A stretch of 32,370 nucleotides of DNA from Planctomycetales bacterium (GTDB taxonomy: Bacteria > Planctomycetota > Planctomycetia > Isosphaerales > Isosphaeraceae). The stretch covers positions 1 to 32,370 of the forward strand of contig DAIDHB010000106.1 of the NCBI GenBank assembly GCA_027452145.1. The letters run 5' to 3'. Under the pieces are notes generated by a model, which worked only from the letters and a program-made list of their open reading frames with translations, was not told where the DNA came from and ran no database searches. Made by a program: the position numbers and the translations under genes. Of this stretch, positions 8,286 through 17,698 are shown in pieces. Positions within the stretch are counted from its first letter, which is position 1. Each line of letters begins with the position of its first letter.

Positions 8286-9599
8286 ATGATCGACGAACTC
8301 CCGGTCGGTCCCGAAAAGCCGACGATGACTCGCGTCCGGTACAAGGTCCTGGCGTTCACGGTCGCCCTCGCGGCGGTGACGTACCTGGACCGCGTCTGCA
8401 TCTCGCGGGCGAGCGGCCAGATCGCGGCGGATCTCCAACTGACCCCGAAGCAGATGGGCCTGGTCTTCAGCGCGTTCACGATCGCGTATGCCCTGTTCGA
8501 GATCCCCAGCGGGGCCTGGGGCGACCGGATTGGCCCGCGGCGGGTCATCACGCGGATCGTCATCTGGTGGTCGACCTTCACGATGGCGACCGCGGCGGCG
8601 TTCAACTTCGGCTCGATCGCGGTCGTGCGGTTCCTGTTCGGCATGGGCGAGGCGGGTGCGTTTCCCAACGCGTCGAAGGTCATCTCGCGGTGGTTCCCGG
8701 CCGCCGAGCGCGGTACGGCGCAGGGGGTCTTCTTCGCCGGGGCCCACCTGGGCGGCGGGCTGACGCCGATGCTCGTCGGCGCGTTGCTGTCGGTGATGAG
8801 CTGGCGGTGGGTCTGCGTGCTGTTCGGCCTGGTCGGATTCGTCTGGGCCTGGGGCTGGTATGGCTGGTTCCGCGATGAGCCGGCCGACCACCCCGAGCCC
8901 GACGCGGCCGAGCGGAAATACATCGAAACTGGCCGCGTGACCGACCTCCCGCATGTCCTCGACGCCCGCCGGCTGGGCCGAATCCTTTCCGACCGCAACG
9001 TCATCGCGCTTTGCCTGATGTACTTCACCCAGGCGTACGGCTTCTATTTCAACATTACCTGGCTGCCGACCTATCTCGACAAGGCGCGCGGGTTCCACGA
9101 CCCGGCGCTGAGCATCCTCGCCGGACTGCCGCTGATTCTAAGCGCGGCGGCCGACCTGACGGGCGGCCTGGCGACCGATCGGCTGGCGCGCGCGGCCGGA
9201 CTGCGCGCGGGGCGCTGTGTGATCGGCGGGCTATCCCTGCTGATCGCGGGGATCACGATGATCGCGGGGGCCGCGATCGAGAACCCCTGGGCCGCGGCGC
9301 TGCTGATCGCTGTCTCGGGCGCCGCCGATAGTTTTCTGCTCGGCGCGGCGTGGGGCACCTGTCTCGATATCGCGGGCCGCGACGCGGGACTCGTTACCGG
9401 GGCAATGAACTCGGCCGGGCAGGTCGGGGCGTTCCTCAGCCCCTTGATCCTGCCGTACTTCCTGCCCGAGGGCGCTGAGGACTGGGCGACGCCGCTCTAC
9501 ATCGCCGGCGCCCTCTACATCGCCGGCTCGGCCTGCTGGCTGGTGATCGACCCGCGACGGCCGATCGCGGCGGGTGCGGACGAGGCGGAAGCGGTCTGA
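8286..9599 (+). CDS. MFS transporter, ACS (anion:cation symporter) type
   Basis: A 437-residue membrane protein with about 12 predicted helices. Features are the N-terminal 'RYKVLAFTVALAAVTYLDRVCISRASGQIAADLQLTPKQMGLVFSAFTIAYALFEIPSGAWGDRIGPRRVI' (the A-motif-like GDRxGPRxxI after helix 2), 'RFLFGMGEAGAFPNASKVISRWFPAAERGTAQG' (typical of the ACS/hexuronate-galactonate group) and a cytoplasmic loop near residues 200-240. The family imports sugar acids such as galactonate and glucuronate with protons. Its divergent neighbour, galactonate dehydratase, makes a hexonate or its dehydration product the likely substrate (inference). Neither ATG 8286 nor ATG 8325 (residue 14) has a strong ribosome-binding site; 8325 begins just before the first helix and may be the true start. 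Confidence 0.87.
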   Translation: MIDELPVGPEKPTMTRVRYKVLAFTVALAAVTYLDRVCISRASGQIAADLQLTPKQMGLVFSAFTIAYALFEIPSGAWGDRIGPRRVITRIVIWWSTFTMATAAAFNFGSIAVVRFLFGMGEAGAFPNASKVISRWFPAAERGTAQGVFFAGAHLGGGLTPMLVGALLSVMSWRWVCVLFGLVGFVWAWGWYGWFRDEPADHPEPDAAERKYIETGRVTDLPHVLDARRLGRILSDRNVIALCLMYFTQAYGFYFNITWLPTYLDKARGFHDPALSILAGLPLILSAAADLTGGLATDRLARAAGLRAGRCVIGGLSLLIAGITMIAGAAIENPWAAALLIAVSGAADSFLLGAAWGTCLDIAGRDAGLVTGAMNSAGQVGAFLSPLILPYFLPEGAEDWATPLYIAGALYIAGSACWLVIDPRRPIAAGADEAEAV

Positions 9600-9792
9600 G
9601 GCGGATTGGTAGACGATCCGCGAACCAGCCAGTCCCCGGACGTGCGCCCGCCCGGCCATAATGAAGGCTCGCCCGCTGGCGAGGACGGCCGGTCCCCGAC
9701 TGTCGGCCGCCACATCCGCGAAAAAAAATGAAACCTGCTGGGCGGGCAGGGGCCACTACCTGGTGTCGGTGACATTCGGAAGGGGGCCGTCG

Positions 9793-12027
9793 ATGGCGAG
9801 CGGCGAGTTCGGGGCGGTCCTCGACGACATGCAGGTGCTGTTCGACCGGGGCACGGCCGCCGGACTGGCCGACGTCGAGCTGCTCGCTCGGTTCCTGGCC
9901 GACCGGGGCGCCGGGGGCGAGTCGGCGTTCGCCGCGATCGTGACCCGGCACGGTCCGATGGTCCTGCGCGTCTGCCGGGGCGAGCTGAACGACCTGCACG
10001 CGGCCGAGGATGCGTTCCAGGCGACGTTCCTGGTCCTGGCGCGTCAGGCGCGGTCGATCCGCGAACGATCGTCGCTGGCGAGCTGGCTCTTCGGCGTCGC
10101 CCGGCGTGTCGCGCGTCGAGCGCGGCGAGACCGGGCGCGGCGGCTCGAACGCGAACGGAAGGGGGCGCTCATGCTCGACCATCCGGGCCGAGAGCGACAG
10201 GCCCCCGAGCCGCCTGAGCTGCTGCCAGAGGTCCAGGAGGAGGTCGATCGCCTGCCCGAACGCTACCGGGCGCCGATCGTCCTGTGCTACCTGGAGGGGC
10301 TGACCCAGGAAGAGGCAGCCAGCCAGCTCCGGATTCCGGTCGGCACGGTGAAGGTCCGTCTGTCGCGCGGTCGGGACCGGCTGCGCGGTCGGCTGATCCG
10401 CCGCGGCCTGGCCCCGGCGGTGATCGCCGGCGCGCTCGAATCCTCGGGCCGCGCGGCGCTCCCGGCGTCCCTCGTGAAGGTCACCGCCGAGGCCGCGATG
10501 CGTGTCGCGGCGTTCCAGGCGGCCGGCGTCGCTGCGTCGGTCACTGTTCTCGTCCAGGGAGTCCTTCGAGCCATGCTGATCCACAAGATCCGGACCACGG
10601 CCGTCGTGCTGGCGGCGTCGGTCGGCCTGCTCGCCGCCTCATTCGTCGTCGTCTCGGCGCTGCCAACGCCGGCCCAGTCTCGGCAGGAGCCGCCTCGGCA
10701 ATTCGCACCCGTCGCGCAGCCGCCGCGGAAGGCCGCGCCCGTCGCTCAGAAACCGACGGCTCCTCCGGCCTCGACTCCCGGCGATTCCATCCCGGAGGTC
10801 GACGTCGGCACCGTCAAGAAAGGAACGTTGCACCGCACCTCGCGGCAGGGTGCCGTCGTCCAGCCGATCGCCGTGGTCACCGTGATCTCAAGGGTGTCGG
10901 GCACGCTCAAGACCGTCCCGGTCGATATCGGGAGTCGGGTCAAGAAGGGCGAGGTCCTGGCCGAGCTCGATGCGCCCGAGCTGAAGATCGAGCAGGCGCG
11001 GGCGGAAGCCCTGGCCGAGCAGGCCCGGGCGCGGATCAGGAGCGCCATGGCGAAGGTCGAGGTCGACGCGGCTGCACTGAATACGACTCGGGCCAGCCTC
11101 CAGGCCGCGGAGACGAAACTGCGGGGCGCGGAAAACCAGCGGGGATTTCGCGAGAAGCAATTCGCTCGCATTGAGGGGCTCGTCAAGCAAGGGGCGGTCG
11201 AACAACGCCTACTGGACGAGGAGGCCGATCGCCGGGATGCTTCCAGGATCGAGGTGGAAACCGCCAGCTTCGAGTTGTCGGTCGCGAAGTCGGGCGTCAA
11301 GGAGGCTCAGGCCAAGCTGGCGGCCACGAAGGCTGCCGTCGATGAGCTCGAGCAGGGCGTTCAGCTCGCCGGGATCGATCGCGACCGGGCCAGGCTGATG
11401 GGCGAATCCGCCCAGATTCGTTCGCCGATTGATGGGGTCGTTACCGCCCGGAAATGCAACGTCGGCGAGTTCGTCCGCTCGGCCGACGAGGGCGGGTCGA
11501 ATCCGCTCTTCACGGTCGTCGATACTCGGATCGTGCGCATCGTCACCGGGGTCCCGGACCAGGATGTGCCTTTGGTTGACATCGGCGACCCCGCGGTCTT
11601 CCGGTCCAACGCCTTCCCGGACGTCGAGTTCAAGGGAGTGGTTTCCCGGATCGCCGAGTCGATGGACGCAGGCAACCGCACCATGCGCGTCGAGATCGAC
11701 GTGAAAAACGACGACCATAAGCTCCGCGCGGGGATGTTCGGCCAGGTCGAGATCCGGCTGGATACCCTGCCGGACGGGATCGTGATCCCCAGTTCAGCTC
11801 TCGGGAACGACTCGATCCATGGCCCGTATTGCTACAAGGTGGTCGATGGTCATGCCGTCATCACGCCGATCACCCTCGGCCGCATGGCCGATGAGGGTCA
11901 GATCGTTCGAGGCGGCCTCAGCGTAGGAGACGAGGTCATCCTCCAGCCAGGCCCGTTCCAGGACAAGCGGAAGGTCCGGCCTCGGCCGGTCCGCGATTTC
12001 AGATCGGCTCGAGGGGGCTTGCGGTAA
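9793..12027 (+). CDS. ECF sigma factor fused to HlyD/RND periplasmic adaptor
   Basis: A 744-residue single open frame joining two normally separate machines. Residues 43-115 are sigma region 2 ('SAFAAIVTRHGPMVLRVCR', 'AAEDAFQATFLVLARQ', 'SWLFGVARRVARRARR'). Residues 140-200 are region 4 with its helix-turn-helix ('LPERYRAPIVLCYLEGLTQEEAA', 'IPVGTVKVRLSRGRDRLRGRL'). A helical spacer leads to one membrane helix at about 269-289, preceded by basic residues (N-in, C-out). After a Pro/Ala/Gln linker (290-330) come a lipoyl-like half (355-395, 'VSGTLKTVPVDIGSRVKKGEVLAELD'), a coiled-coil hairpin (396-540), the second lipoyl half ('AQIRSPIDGVVTARKCNVGEFV') and a beta-barrel/membrane-proximal part. 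ATG 9793 is chosen because AGGGGG ends 6 bases before it. No inner-membrane pump gene follows directly. Confidence 0.9.
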   Translation: MASGEFGAVLDDMQVLFDRGTAAGLADVELLARFLADRGAGGESAFAAIVTRHGPMVLRVCRGELNDLHAAEDAFQATFLVLARQARSIRERSSLASWLFGVARRVARRARRDRARRLERERKGALMLDHPGRERQAPEPPELLPEVQEEVDRLPERYRAPIVLCYLEGLTQEEAASQLRIPVGTVKVRLSRGRDRLRGRLIRRGLAPAVIAGALESSGRAALPASLVKVTAEAAMRVAAFQAAGVAASVTVLVQGVLRAMLIHKIRTTAVVLAASVGLLAASFVVVSALPTPAQSRQEPPRQFAPVAQPPRKAAPVAQKPTAPPASTPGDSIPEVDVGTVKKGTLHRTSRQGAVVQPIAVVTVISRVSGTLKTVPVDIGSRVKKGEVLAELDAPELKIEQARAEALAEQARARIRSAMAKVEVDAAALNTTRASLQAAETKLRGAENQRGFREKQFARIEGLVKQGAVEQRLLDEEADRRDASRIEVETASFELSVAKSGVKEAQAKLAATKAAVDELEQGVQLAGIDRDRARLMGESAQIRSPIDGVVTARKCNVGEFVRSADEGGSNPLFTVVDTRIVRIVTGVPDQDVPLVDIGDPAVFRSNAFPDVEFKGVVSRIAESMDAGNRTMRVEIDVKNDDHKLRAGMFGQVEIRLDTLPDGIVIPSSALGNDSIHGPYCYKVVDGHAVITPITLGRMADEGQIVRGGLSVGDEVILQPGPFQDKRKVRPRPVRDFRSARGGLR

Positions 12028-12225
12028 TCGGCGTGGACGCATCATAGCCGCCTTCAGCTCTCAGGCGCCGACCGGCATGAGAGCCATCGATCACCCCTTT
12101 GCCTGTCGAGAACTCTCCTTGTCGCGATTGACGATCTGCGTTAAGGTTCCCGATGCCCGACGGAATCGGGAGGCGACACGGACGGAGGTGAACGGGTTTC
12201 GAGCAGGAAGGGGGAAAGGATTCCC

Positions 12226-13509
12226 ATGAACTTACGCCGATGGCGTCGGTACGCGTGGATTGCCGGCGGGGTGGCCGCGATCCCCCCCGTGCTCTGGATC
12301 CTGATAGTCCTGGTCGCTCCCACGGGCTGGGCACGCCGCCAGGTGATCGCCCGGCTGGAATCCCGGAGCGGCCGTCGCGTGGCGCTCGAGGCGGTCTCGG
12401 TGGGGCTGTTCGGCGGGATCCACCTGACAAATCTGGAGATCGGGTCGCCGAAGGATACCGGCGACCCCTGGCTCAAGGCCGCCGACATCCAGCTCGACTT
12501 CGGCCCGTGGCGGATGCTTCAGGGCCACTGCCGGCCGTCGCAGGTCGATGTGAACGGTGTCGAGCTGCGGGTGCTCCGCCGCGCCGACGGCTCCGTGGAG
12601 CTGGCGGACCTGATCCGTCCCATGGCGCCGCCGGGGAGTGGAGGCTCATCGCGAGCGGCCGAGAGCCGCATCTCGGTGCGGGTCCACGGGGCCCGCGTAC
12701 TGGTCGTCGACGAGCCGAGCGGAACCCGGCTCAAGCTCGAGGACGTCGAGGGCGAAGGCTATGGCGAGGGCCCGGTGGAGGTGGTCGAGCAGCTCCACGG
12801 CACGATCAATGGCGGTACATTCCGTTTTGCCGCGAGGGTCGATCGGACCGCCCGGGCCATGTCGGCCGAGGCCCAGCTTCGCGCCGAGGACGTGGCGCTC
12901 GACGAGGGGATGTCGATCCTGCGCTACGTTGTTCCGGTGATCTCGGGGGCGACTTCGTCGCTCAAGGGGAAGCTGGGGACCGACCTCTATTTCCGCGGCC
13001 GCGGGCCGAACTGGCCGAAGCTCTGCAAGGCCCTCGCGGGCCACGGGGAAGTGACGATCAATCCGATCGAGCTAGCCGGCACGCCGCTGGTCGCCGAGAT
13101 CTCGAAGTTCGTCGACCTGAGGGGCCACCGCCGGATGGGCTCGGTGCGGACCGACTTCATCTACCGCGACCGCAAGATCACCACCGACCACTTCCGCCTG
13201 ATGGTCGGCCGCGTCCCTGTCATGATGTCCGGCTGGACCGACCTCGACGGCCGGGTCGATTACCAGATGACGGTGCAGGGCCTGGCCGAACGTCTGCCCG
13301 AACAGGCCCGGCGGATCCTCGGCGACCTCAAGATCGACGTGGGCTCGCTGACCTCGCTGAGCCTCCGCGGCACGCTTGACCAGATGGCCGTGCAGGTTAA
13401 TGGCGTACCCCTCGACCGCGACCTGCTCCGCGAGGCCCGGCTCCGGCCCGACGACCGCGAGAAGATCCGCCAGTTGAGCCGCCAGCTTCGCGACAGATTC
13501 ATCCGATGA
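12226..13509 (+). CDS. AsmA-like envelope protein
   Basis: A 427-residue protein with one N-terminal membrane anchor (about residues 11-32, 'YAWIAGGVAAIPPVLWILIVLVA') and a large periplasmic part. 'RQVIARLESRSGRRVALEAVSVGLFGGIHLTNLEIG' is typical of the AsmA/DUF748 start, followed by repeated strand patterns ('ADIQLDFGPWRMLQG', 'VDVNGVELRVLRRADGS'). The end ('LKIDVGSLTSLSLRGTLDQMAVQVNGVP') is also AsmA-like. Family members form lipid-binding grooves or bridges that affect outer-membrane lipid traffic. A strong purine-rich ribosome-binding site (GGAAGGGGGAAAGGA) precedes the ATG. It follows the sigma-adaptor fusion by 198 bases on the same strand, so the two may share an envelope role (inference). 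Confidence 0.82.
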   Translation: MNLRRWRRYAWIAGGVAAIPPVLWILIVLVAPTGWARRQVIARLESRSGRRVALEAVSVGLFGGIHLTNLEIGSPKDTGDPWLKAADIQLDFGPWRMLQGHCRPSQVDVNGVELRVLRRADGSVELADLIRPMAPPGSGGSSRAAESRISVRVHGARVLVVDEPSGTRLKLEDVEGEGYGEGPVEVVEQLHGTINGGTFRFAARVDRTARAMSAEAQLRAEDVALDEGMSILRYVVPVISGATSSLKGKLGTDLYFRGRGPNWPKLCKALAGHGEVTINPIELAGTPLVAEISKFVDLRGHRRMGSVRTDFIYRDRKITTDHFRLMVGRVPVMMSGWTDLDGRVDYQMTVQGLAERLPEQARRILGDLKIDVGSLTSLSLRGTLDQMAVQVNGVPLDRDLLREARLRPDDREKIRQLSRQLRDRFIR

Positions 13510-13651
13510 CGGCGGAGAGCCGCGCGTCGATCGAGGCGTCGGCCGCGTCCCGCACGATCGGGGGTGTGAAGGGAATCCGAGGCGCCGCGGGCGGCGTCTC
13601 GATCGGAGCGCGCCCGGCGGCAATGACCGTCAAGGGCGCTTTTCGCTTAAC

Positions 13652-13680
13652 TTGATTCCCGATGTAGGTGGCTCTACAAT
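13652..13680 (+). promoter_or_regulatory. Sigma-70-type promoter
   Basis: TTGATT (13652-13657) and TACAAT (13675-13680) are spaced by 17 bases, a near-consensus housekeeping promoter in otherwise very G/C-rich DNA. The start codon of the next gene is 57 bases downstream. Confidence 0.72.
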
Positions 13681-13736
13681 CACTCTCGGACTCGGGTCGG
13701 GGGCCCGAGGGTGAATCTGTGCGGGAAGAGAGGCTC

Positions 13737-14270
13737 ATGACCAGGCAAGCTCGGATCGTGGCCCTGTCCGTATGGCCGGGGTTGGCTCAGATCTGGTCGG
13801 GTCAGGAGGTCCTCGGCATCCTGCTGGGTACGTTCTTCGCCGCGTCGCTCAACGTGGCGGTGATGGGGCGGTGGATCTGGCCCGAGGCGCTCCCAACGGG
13901 CTGGGCAAATTTCCTCGCGACCCTGGCGGCTGTTACCTGGGCGGCGGGGATGGGTTACACTCTCTGGTGGATCCGCTACTGTCACCCGGATCGACATCGG
14001 GTCGAGATCGATCGGCTCTTTCGCCAGGCCCAGGAGTCGTATCTTCGGGGCCAGTGGGGCGAATCGCGACAGCGGATCGAGCGCATCCTCGCACTGGATG
14101 AGGCCGATACCGACGCACTCATGCACCTGGGAACAATTTACGTCCGGACCCAGCGGCCGAGCCTGGCGCGGCGTGCGTTTCGCCAGTGTCTCGAGACGAA
14201 ACAGGGCGAGAAGTGGCGCTGGGAGATCCGCCAGGCCCTCGCCTCGCTGGATGCCGAAGAGGCCGCCTGA
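13737..14270 (+). CDS. Small membrane protein with TPR-like C-terminus
   Basis: A 177-residue protein. The first 75 residues hold two or three hydrophobic segments ('IVALSVWPGLAQIWSGQEVLGILLGTFFAASLNVAV', 'FLATLAAVTWAAGMGYTLWWI'). Residues 90-170 are helical with a TPR-like rhythm ('LFRQAQESYLRGQWGESRQRIERILALDEADTDALMHLGTIYVRTQRPSLARRAFRQCLE'). I do not recognise a named family; a membrane-bound scaffold is the most one can say. ATG 13737 is preceded by GGGAAGAGAGG and fits the promoter at 13652-13680. The frame is open upstream to 13668, but that start would fall before the transcription start. Confidence 0.8.
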   Translation: MTRQARIVALSVWPGLAQIWSGQEVLGILLGTFFAASLNVAVMGRWIWPEALPTGWANFLATLAAVTWAAGMGYTLWWIRYCHPDRHRVEIDRLFRQAQESYLRGQWGESRQRIERILALDEADTDALMHLGTIYVRTQRPSLARRAFRQCLETKQGEKWRWEIRQALASLDAEEAA

Positions 14271-14474
14271 GCCGGCCCTCGGGACAGTCGAAACGACCGC
14301 CAATACCGGATGCGAAGATGCATGCTGGGGCGGTTCTGAGTGAACGGGCTGCGCGGAAAGGGCGCGGTGATCCTGGTTGTCCGGGTTGAAAAGATCGTGA
14401 GTTCTGGCTCCATGACAGTTGCAGGGATCCCCGGGACATCGGTCACTCCGGTGTCGGATCGGCTCGCTGTTGCG

Positions 14475-14480
14475 TACAAT
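14475..14480 (+). promoter_or_regulatory. Probable -10 element of the clpC promoter
   Basis: TACAAT preceded by GCG lies 64 bases before the clpC start. The -35 position (14452-14457, TGTCGG) matches poorly, so an activator or alternative -35 recognition is possible. Confidence 0.5.
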
Positions 14481-14544
14481 GGAGGCGGGAACAGGACGCA
14501 GGACGGCGCGAAGTGGGGACCATGGCCGAATCGGAGTAGACCGC

Positions 14545-17268
14545 ATGTATGAACGCTTCACCGACCGTGCTCGCAAGGTGATGCAACTCGCCAACCAGGA
14601 GGCCCAGCGTTTCAATCATGAGTACGTCGGGACCGAGCACGTTCTTCTCGGACTGATCAAGGAGGGGAGCGGCGTGGCCGCGACCGTCCTGCGGAACATG
14701 GACGTCGACCTGCGGAAGATCCGCAACGAGATCGAGAAGATCGTGCAGGCGGGCCCCGAGATGGTGACGATGGGCAAGCTGCCCCAGACTCCTCGGGCCA
14801 AGAAGGTCATCGAGTATGCCATCGAGGAAGCGCGCAACCTGAATCACAACTACGTGGGGACCGAACACCTGCTGCTCGGGCTGTTGCGCGAGCAGGAGGG
14901 GGTGGCCGCCCAGGTGCTGATGAACCTGAATCTGAAGCTGGAAGAAGTGCGCGAGGAGGTGCTGAACTTGCTCGGTCACGGGATGGACGCTGGCGGCGAG
15001 AGCGAACGCGGCGCCACGTCAAAAGGCAACAAGTCCAAGACTCCGGCCTTGGACTCTTTCGGGCGCGACCTGACCGACCTGGCTCGGCAAGGCAAGCTTG
15101 ATCCGGTCATCGGCCGCCAGAACGAAATCGAGCGCGTCGTCCAGGTGCTGTCGCGCCGGACCAAGAACAATCCGGTGCTCCTGGGCGAGGCGGGGGTCGG
15201 CAAGACGGCGATCGTCGAGGGCCTGGCCCAGATGATCGTCGACGGCAACGTCCCCGAGCTGCTGCGCGACCGCCGGATCGTGGTCCTCGACCTCGCGATG
15301 ATGGTCGCCGGCACCAAGTACCGCGGCCAGTTCGAGGAGCGGATCAAGGCCGTCATGAACGAGGTCCGCCGCGCCAAGAACACGATCCTGTTCATCGACG
15401 AGCTGCACACCCTCGTCGGCGCCGGCGGCGCCGAGGGGGCGATCGACGCCTCCAACGTCCTGAAGCCGGCGCTGGCCCGCGGCGAGGTCCAGTGCATCGG
15501 CGCCACCACCCTCGACGAGTACCGCAAGTACATCGAGAAGGACGGGGCGCTCGACCGCCGGTTCCAGACGATCATCGTCGAGCCGCCCAGCCGGGCCGAG
15601 GCGATGGAGATCCTCCGGGGGCTGCGCGAGCGGTACGAGTCGCACCACCGCGTGCAGATCACCGACGAGGCCCTCGAGGCCTCGGTCGAGCTGTCGGATC
15701 GCTACATCACCGGCCGCTGCCTTCCCGACAAGGCCATCGACGTCGTGGACGAGGCCGGCGCGCGGGTGCGGCTCAAGGCGATGACCCGTCCCCCCGACCT
15801 GAAGGAGCTCGACGAGCAGATCGAGCGCCTCAACCAGGACAAGGAGGAGGCCGTCGCCAACCAGGACTTCGAGCGGGCCGCCGCCCTGCGCGACCAGGCC
15901 GACAAGCTGAAGAAGAAGAAGGAGACGATCACCCGCGAGTGGCGCGAGCGCTCCAAGGAGATCGACGGCACGGTCGACGAGGAGGTGATCGCCGAGGTCG
16001 TCAGCAAGATGACCGGCATCCCGCTCCGGCAGCTCGAGAAGCTCTCGTACCAGCTCTCGCAGAAGCAGGTCGAGGCGCTCCGCCAGGAGAAGAAGGTCCC
16101 CGACGAGGTCGCCAGCCGGCTCGAGGCGCTGGTCACCCCGGCACCGTTCACCCACGAGGAGTTCGAGCTCGAGCTCCAGCGGGTGCTCGGGCCGGCCGAC
16201 TTCAAGGCGTATGCCTCGGTCGTCCGCGACGTCGCCGAGACCAAGAACGAGACCGCCCGGCTGCTGCGGATGGAGCAGGAGCTCCAGAAGAAGGTCATCA
16301 GCCAGACTGAGGCGATCAAGCGGATCAGCGAGGCCGTCCGCCGCAGCCGCGCCGGGCTCAAGGATCCCAAGCGCCCCATCGGCTGCTTCATCTTCGCCGG
16401 GCCCACCGGGGCCGGCAAGACGCACCTCGCCAAGGCGCTGGCCGAGTTCATCTTTGGCGACTCGGACGCCCTGATCCAGATCGACATGTCCGAGTACATG
16501 GAGAAGCACAACGTCTCCAGGCTCATCGGCGCACCGCCGGGCTACGTCGGCTACGAGGAAGGCGGCCAGCTCACCGAGAAGATCCGCCGCCGCGCCTATG
16601 CCGTCGTCCTGCTCGACGAGATCGAGAAGGCCCATCCGGACGTGTACAACACGCTCCTCCAGATCATGGAGGAGGGCCGGCTAACCGACAGCTTTGGCCG
16701 CAACGTCGACTTCAAGAACACGATCATCATCATGACCACGAATGCCGGGGCCGAGGCCACCTCGACCTCGAACATCTTCGGGTTCGACCGCGGGCGCGAC
16801 GACGCGGCGAGCTATGAGCAGATGAAGGAGCGGCTGAAGGTCTCCATCGAGCGGTACTTCCGCCCCGAGTTCCTCAACCGCCTCGACGACGTGATCGTGT
16901 TCCACTCGCTCAACAAGGAGAACCTCAAGCAGATCGTCGACATTGAGCTGTCGAAGATCCGCAGCCGTCTGGCCGTCCGCGGCCTGGAGCTGGTGCTCTC
17001 CGACAAGGCCAAGGAGTTCGTCATCGAGAAGGGTTACAACCCGGACTACGGGGCCAGGCCCCTCCGCCGGGCGATCGAGAACCTCATCGAGAACCCGCTG
17101 GCCGAGGAGCTGCTCCGCGGCTCCTTCGAGGGGAAGAACCAGATCGAGGCCGTCGTCGCGGGCGATGACGAGAACCGTCGGTTCCACTTCGTCGCCACCA
17201 ACAAGGACGAGCAGCCCGCCCTCGTCGGCGCAGCCGCCGGGTCCGAGTCGTCCGCCGAGGGCAAGTAA
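14545..17268 (+). CDS. clpC: ClpC-type AAA+ unfoldase with an extra inter-module block
   Basis: A 907-residue Hsp100 protein. Residues 1-145 are the double Clp N repeat ('[19 protein letters not shown]', '[13 protein letters not shown]', '[14 protein letters not shown]'). NBD1 has Walker A GEAGVGKT (214-221) and Walker B ILFIDE. A UVR motif ('[20 protein letters not shown]', about 439-458) identifies ClpC rather than ClpA/B. NBD2 has Walker A GPTGAGKT (619-626), where the usual residue is Val, and Walker B VVLLDE. It unfolds substrates for ClpP; the ClpP gene is not in the window. Residues about 501-569 are an insertion absent from standard ClpC, located between '[12 protein letters not shown]' and '[19 protein letters not shown]'. 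That explains the length above the usual 810-850. ATG 14545 is fixed by the conserved MYERFTDRA start. Confidence 0.97.
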   Translation: MYERFTDRARKVMQLANQEAQRFNHEYVGTEHVLLGLIKEGSGVAATVLRNMDVDLRKIRNEIEKIVQAGPEMVTMGKLPQTPRAKKVIEYAIEEARNLNHNYVGTEHLLLGLLREQEGVAAQVLMNLNLKLEEVREEVLNLLGHGMDAGGESERGATSKGNKSKTPALDSFGRDLTDLARQGKLDPVIGRQNEIERVVQVLSRRTKNNPVLLGEAGVGKTAIVEGLAQMIVDGNVPELLRDRRIVVLDLAMMVAGTKYRGQFEERIKAVMNEVRRAKNTILFIDELHTLVGAGGAEGAIDASNVLKPALARGEVQCIGATTLDEYRKYIEKDGALDRRFQTIIVEPPSRAEAMEILRGLRERYESHHRVQITDEALEASVELSDRYITGRCLPDKAIDVVDEAGARVRLKAMTRPPDLKELDEQIERLNQDKEEAVANQDFERAAALRDQADKLKKKKETITREWRERSKEIDGTVDEEVIAEVVSKMTGIPLRQLEKLSYQLSQKQVEALRQEKKVPDEVASRLEALVTPAPFTHEEFELELQRVLGPADFKAYASVVRDVAETKNETARLLRMEQELQKKVISQTEAIKRISEAVRRSRAGLKDPKRPIGCFIFAGPTGAGKTHLAKALAEFIFGDSDALIQIDMSEYMEKHNVSRLIGAPPGYVGYEEGGQLTEKIRRRAYAVVLLDEIEKAHPDVYNTLLQIMEEGRLTDSFGRNVDFKNTIIIMTTNAGAEATSTSNIFGFDRGRDDAASYEQMKERLKVSIERYFRPEFLNRLDDVIVFHSLNKENLKQIVDIELSKIRSRLAVRGLELVLSDKAKEFVIEKGYNPDYGARPLRRAIENLIENPLAEELLRGSFEGKNQIEAVVAGDDENRRFHFVATNKDEQPALVGAAAGSESSAEGK

Positions 17269-17297
17269 GCCCGGTCGCCGTCAGCGAGCTTCTCATC

Positions 17298-17344
17298 GAG
17301 CCCGGGCCTCCTCGCCAAAGCGGCGATGCGGCCCGGGCTCTCCT
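17298..17344 (+). terminator. Terminator of clpC
   Basis: An 11-bp perfect stem (GAGCCCGGGCC 17298-17308 with GGCCCGGGCTC 17330-17340) with a small inner hairpin (TCGCC/GGCGA) in the loop. Only a broken T-tract (TCCTGTTT) follows, so efficiency may depend on the stem. Confidence 0.78.
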
Positions 17345-17623
17345 GTTTGGGAGTTTGTTCCGGAGGCTCGATCGCATGAGGTAGTGCGCCGAACGCCTGG
17401 ATTGCACGCGATGGGGCGATCGAGTCGAACGGGCCCGAAGCACCAGCGCGCGAATCCCCGGGGCCATGAAGCGATTCACTTCGCTGGCGCGCCGGGCTCG
17501 TCGCGCAACGAAACCGCAAGGCGTTCCCGGCCGGGCCCTTGCCTGCGGGTCGAGGCCTCGAATCGGCGGGCAATGCCCGCGGTGCAGATCTACTGCGGTC
17601 GGATTTCCGCGAGCGCGAGGCGA

Positions 17624-17657
17624 GGCTCCTGCCGAGCCTGCTCCCTGGGCAGGAGCC
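17624..17657. repeat. 10-bp inverted repeat, possible MMPL gene terminator
   Basis: GGCTCCTGCC (17624-17633) and GGCAGGAGCC (17648-17657) flank a 14-base loop. It lies 42 bases past the stop of the minus-strand MMPL gene. There is no T-run on either side, so terminator function is uncertain. Confidence 0.45.
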
Positions 17658-17698
17658 GCACTCGCGACCCAGTCGGAAAGCCTCCGCGAGCTCGCGAA

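Larger units (their letters stand above)
17269..17698. other. Convergent intergenic region after clpC
   Basis: Between the ends of clpC and the MMPL gene there is a strong terminator (17298-17344) and a second inverted repeat (17624-17657). No gene or RNA is evident in the rest. Confidence 0.6.

Noticed and set aside
15019..16635. A 538-codon open frame opposite clpC
   Set aside because: Antisense shadow with low-complexity LLL/DDL content and no domain.
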